In this document: positions 14,942 to 16,202 of the stretch, one piece after another
Layout: each line of letters opens with the position of its first letter
How positions within the stretch are numbered: the stretch's first letter is position 1
From: Clostridiales bacterium
Lineage (GTDB): Bacteria; Bacillota; Clostridia; Christensenellales; Aristaeellaceae
Direction: 5' to 3'
DNA length: 16,202 bases
Assembly (NCBI GenBank): GCA_012512355.1
Contig: JAAZEI010000176.1
Coordinates: 1 to 16,202 of the forward strand
Program-made: the position numbers and the translations under genes
Notes under the pieces: model-generated
The model's database searches: none
The model's input: the letters and a program-made list of their open reading frames with translations, nothing else
Told to the model about the DNA's origin: nothing

Positions 14942-15967
14942 TTACTTGCTAATGGTGACGTTTTGCTGGAAAGCAGTCTGGATTTCATCGCGCATGGTGT
15001 AGCAGCGCACCCAGTCAACACCGATATCGCTTTCAATCAATCCGTTTGTATCAATAGAATCAAAAGGCGCTTCTTCCATGCCGCTAAATACAGAGTGCAT
15101 ATATCCCTCAATGACAAACTGTTGGCCTTCTTGCGACAGCAGCCAATCTGTAATCGCTTCGCAAGCCTGGATGTTCATGTTGGCGCTGCGATCAGCCGCA
15201 ACGGTCATGACAGTTGAGGGGATAAGAATGACGCCGTCTTCGGGGTAAATGCAAGCCAGCTTGCTGCCATCTTCTGCGCGCTTTTTAAGAACTGATTCCT
15301 CAAGAATCATGATGACTTTGCACTCACCTGTTTCAAGCTTTGTCAGCGCGGTAGAGCCCGACTCAATCATTACATTGTTTTTGCCCAGTGCTTCAAAGAA
15401 CTCATAGCCATACAGATCGCTCAAGGCGGCGATACCGGCCATGGTGGTACCGGAGGTCAGTGGGTTGCCCATAGAAATCTGGCCCTTGAGGCTTTCGTCA
15501 TAGGCAAACTCTTCAAAGGTTTTTGGCAGTTCTTCAGGGGTATAAAGTTCGGGATTGTAGGCAAGCACCATGTTGCAAACGCGAACCGGGTACCAGTAGC
15601 CTTCCTCGTCATAGGGAAAACGCAGCATGTCCTGCGCATTTTCGATCACATAGGAGTGGAGCCAGTCGCCTTCTTTGAGTTCCAGCGAGTAAGCAGGCTC
15701 AGCCACCAGCATCATGTCGCAGCCAAGTTTGCCGGTCTGGGTCTCACCAGCCAGCTTCTGCTGCAGAGCGCCTGTACCGCCGTAGAAGAACTCGACGTCC
15801 AGGTTTGGGAATTCTTTGGCCATGGCTTCATCCATCATGTCAATGACAAATTGGTACATGGATGTATAGATAACCACCTTGCCAGTGAGTTCCTCGTTGA
15901 CAGCGAGTGCTGATGGGATAGCCAGCAGCATGGTCAGGCATAGTAAAATCGCGAGCAGTCTCTTCAT
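14942..15967 (-). CDS. Extracellular solute-binding protein of Fe3+/AEP-type ABC importer
   Basis: This is the substrate-capturing subunit: 341 residues, first gene of the operon. Residues 1-22 are a signal peptide (MKR, Leu core, IPSALA cleavage site). The only Cys in it, C10, sits in the hydrophobic core preceded by Leu and does not fit a lipobox, so the mature protein should be released rather than lipidated. The mature part has the type II binding fold of the FbpA/PhnS/ThiB group: VVIYTSMYQF strand, FFYGGTGALQQKLAGE (60-75), PVRVCNMVLAYNPE hinge (127-140) and GNPLTSGTTMAGIAAL (167-182). Iron-binding tandem tyrosines of classical FbpA were not clearly found, so the substrate remains open. 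AGGAGG (15978-15983) lies ten bases upstream of the ATG. Confidence 0.92.
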   Translation of the reverse strand: MKRLLAILLCLTMLLAIPSALAVNEELTGKVVIYTSMYQFVIDMMDEAMAKEFPNLDVEFFYGGTGALQQKLAGETQTGKLGCDMMLVAEPAYSLELKEGDWLHSYVIENAQDMLRFPYDEEGYWYPVRVCNMVLAYNPELYTPEELPKTFEEFAYDESLKGQISMGNPLTSGTTMAGIAALSDLYGYEFFEALGKNNVMIESGSTALTKLETGECKVIMILEESVLKKRAEDGSKLACIYPEDGVILIPSTVMTVAADRSANMNIQACEAITDWLLSQEGQQFVIEGYMHSVFSGMEEAPFDSIDTNGLIESDIGVDWVRCYTMRDEIQTAFQQNVTISK

Positions 15968-16202
15968 GTTCCTTATTCCTCCTGTGTTCTATGACGGGAT
16001 ATCTTCCCGTTCCTTAGACTCAATGTATCATATCAATAAATATTTATCAAGCGATAAATAAACCATAAATATTGAGAAACGAAAGAAGCAAACAACAAAA
16101 ATCCATTCTTCTGATAATTTGTTTTTTATCATGTGATGAAATCCAAGGTCCAGCCTTCGCAGCAGAGACGTTTTTCAAAAACAGTTCCTTATTCATGCAA
16201 GA
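15968..16202 (-). promoter_or_regulatory. Promoter and leader region of the ABC importer operon
   Basis: An extended -10, TGATATGAT on the minus strand (16027-16035), places the transcript start near 16020, giving a leader of about 50 bases. A TTGATA/TACATT pair with 17-bp spacing overlaps it as an alternative. The leader contains a small hairpin, ACGGGA (15994-15999) with TCCCGT (16005-16010), loop five bases, just before the Shine-Dalgarno. Upstream, 16036-16073 is very AT-rich with operator-like repeats. A minus-strand frame is open from the window edge to a stop at 16047-16049 (about 50 codons) but has no coding signal I can support. Confidence 0.45.
16036..16073. repeat. AT-rich palindrome and direct repeats upstream of the ABC operon
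   Basis: ATAAATATTTAT (16036-16047) is a perfect 12-bp palindrome abutting the extended -10. ATAAATATT occurs at 16036-16044 and again at 16065-16073, with a further ATAAAT at 16054-16059. The position over the -35 region suits a repressor or activator site, but no known consensus is matched with confidence. Confidence 0.45.

Noticed and set aside
16047..16202. Minus-strand frame open from the window edge to TGA at 16047-16049, with an ATG near 16196 (about 49 codons)
   Set aside because: There is no ribosome binding site in view, composition is AT-rich like the promoter DNA, and it runs into the operator-like repeats. A frame of this length is not rare by chance. It could still be the tail of an upstream gene.

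Overview
The window suggests an anaerobic member of the Firmicutes, class Clostridia. The reasons are Bacillota-like gene order (prmA, mtaB, HIT protein in series), strong AGGAGG-type ribosome binding sites, sigma-A style promoters, a SpoVK/CbxX-type AAA ATPase and mid-range base composition judged by eye. The exported proteins have short signal peptides with an AxA cleavage site and no lipobox, which fits Christensenellales-like uncultured lineages. That placement is inference, not measurement. No rRNA, tRNA, CRISPR array, insertion sequence or phage gene was seen.

Layout. Positions 140-982 (+) encode an RmlD-like SDR nucleotide-sugar reductase. Its 3' end overlaps, tail to tail, a minus-strand translation-maintenance operon: prmA (2706-3641), mtaB (1325-2611) and a HIT hydrolase (965-1309). 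The rsmE gene usually found between prmA and mtaB is absent. Next, 3734-4585 (-) encodes a secreted protein that I read as a probable papain-fold (CHAP/NlpC-like) cysteine hydrolase. Then a two-gene minus-strand unit: a SpoVK/CbxX AAA ATPase (5832-6956) overlapping a threonine aldolase (4799-5839), with a good promoter in front. Then a three-gene minus-strand unit: MFS transporter (8584-9858), HAD-IIA phosphatase (7747-8556) and HD-domain hydrolase (7201-7704), ending in a clear intrinsic terminator at 7083-7127.

Between the MFS gene and a plus-strand alkyltransferase-like (ATL) gene at 10024-10332 lies a divergent promoter region. An inverted repeat there gives an extended -10 on each strand. 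The ATL gene appears to start at an ATC codon, correctly spaced from a strong Shine-Dalgarno sequence.

The right third, 10386-15967 (-), is a complete ABC import operon of the ferric iron/2-aminoethylphosphonate type: binding protein, double permease and ATPase. The permease is the most unusual object in the window. It is 1128 residues, about twice the usual size of a fused FbpB-type permease, because about 510 residues of Cys-free, apparently all-helical, apparently extracellular sequence sit between an added N-terminal membrane helix and the two transport domains. The binding protein has no lipid anchor. I propose that the permease ectodomain captures or retains the free binding protein, which would be an unusual importer architecture. 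Hairpins sit in the leader of this operon and between its first two genes, and its terminator lies inside the 3' end of the convergent ATL gene.
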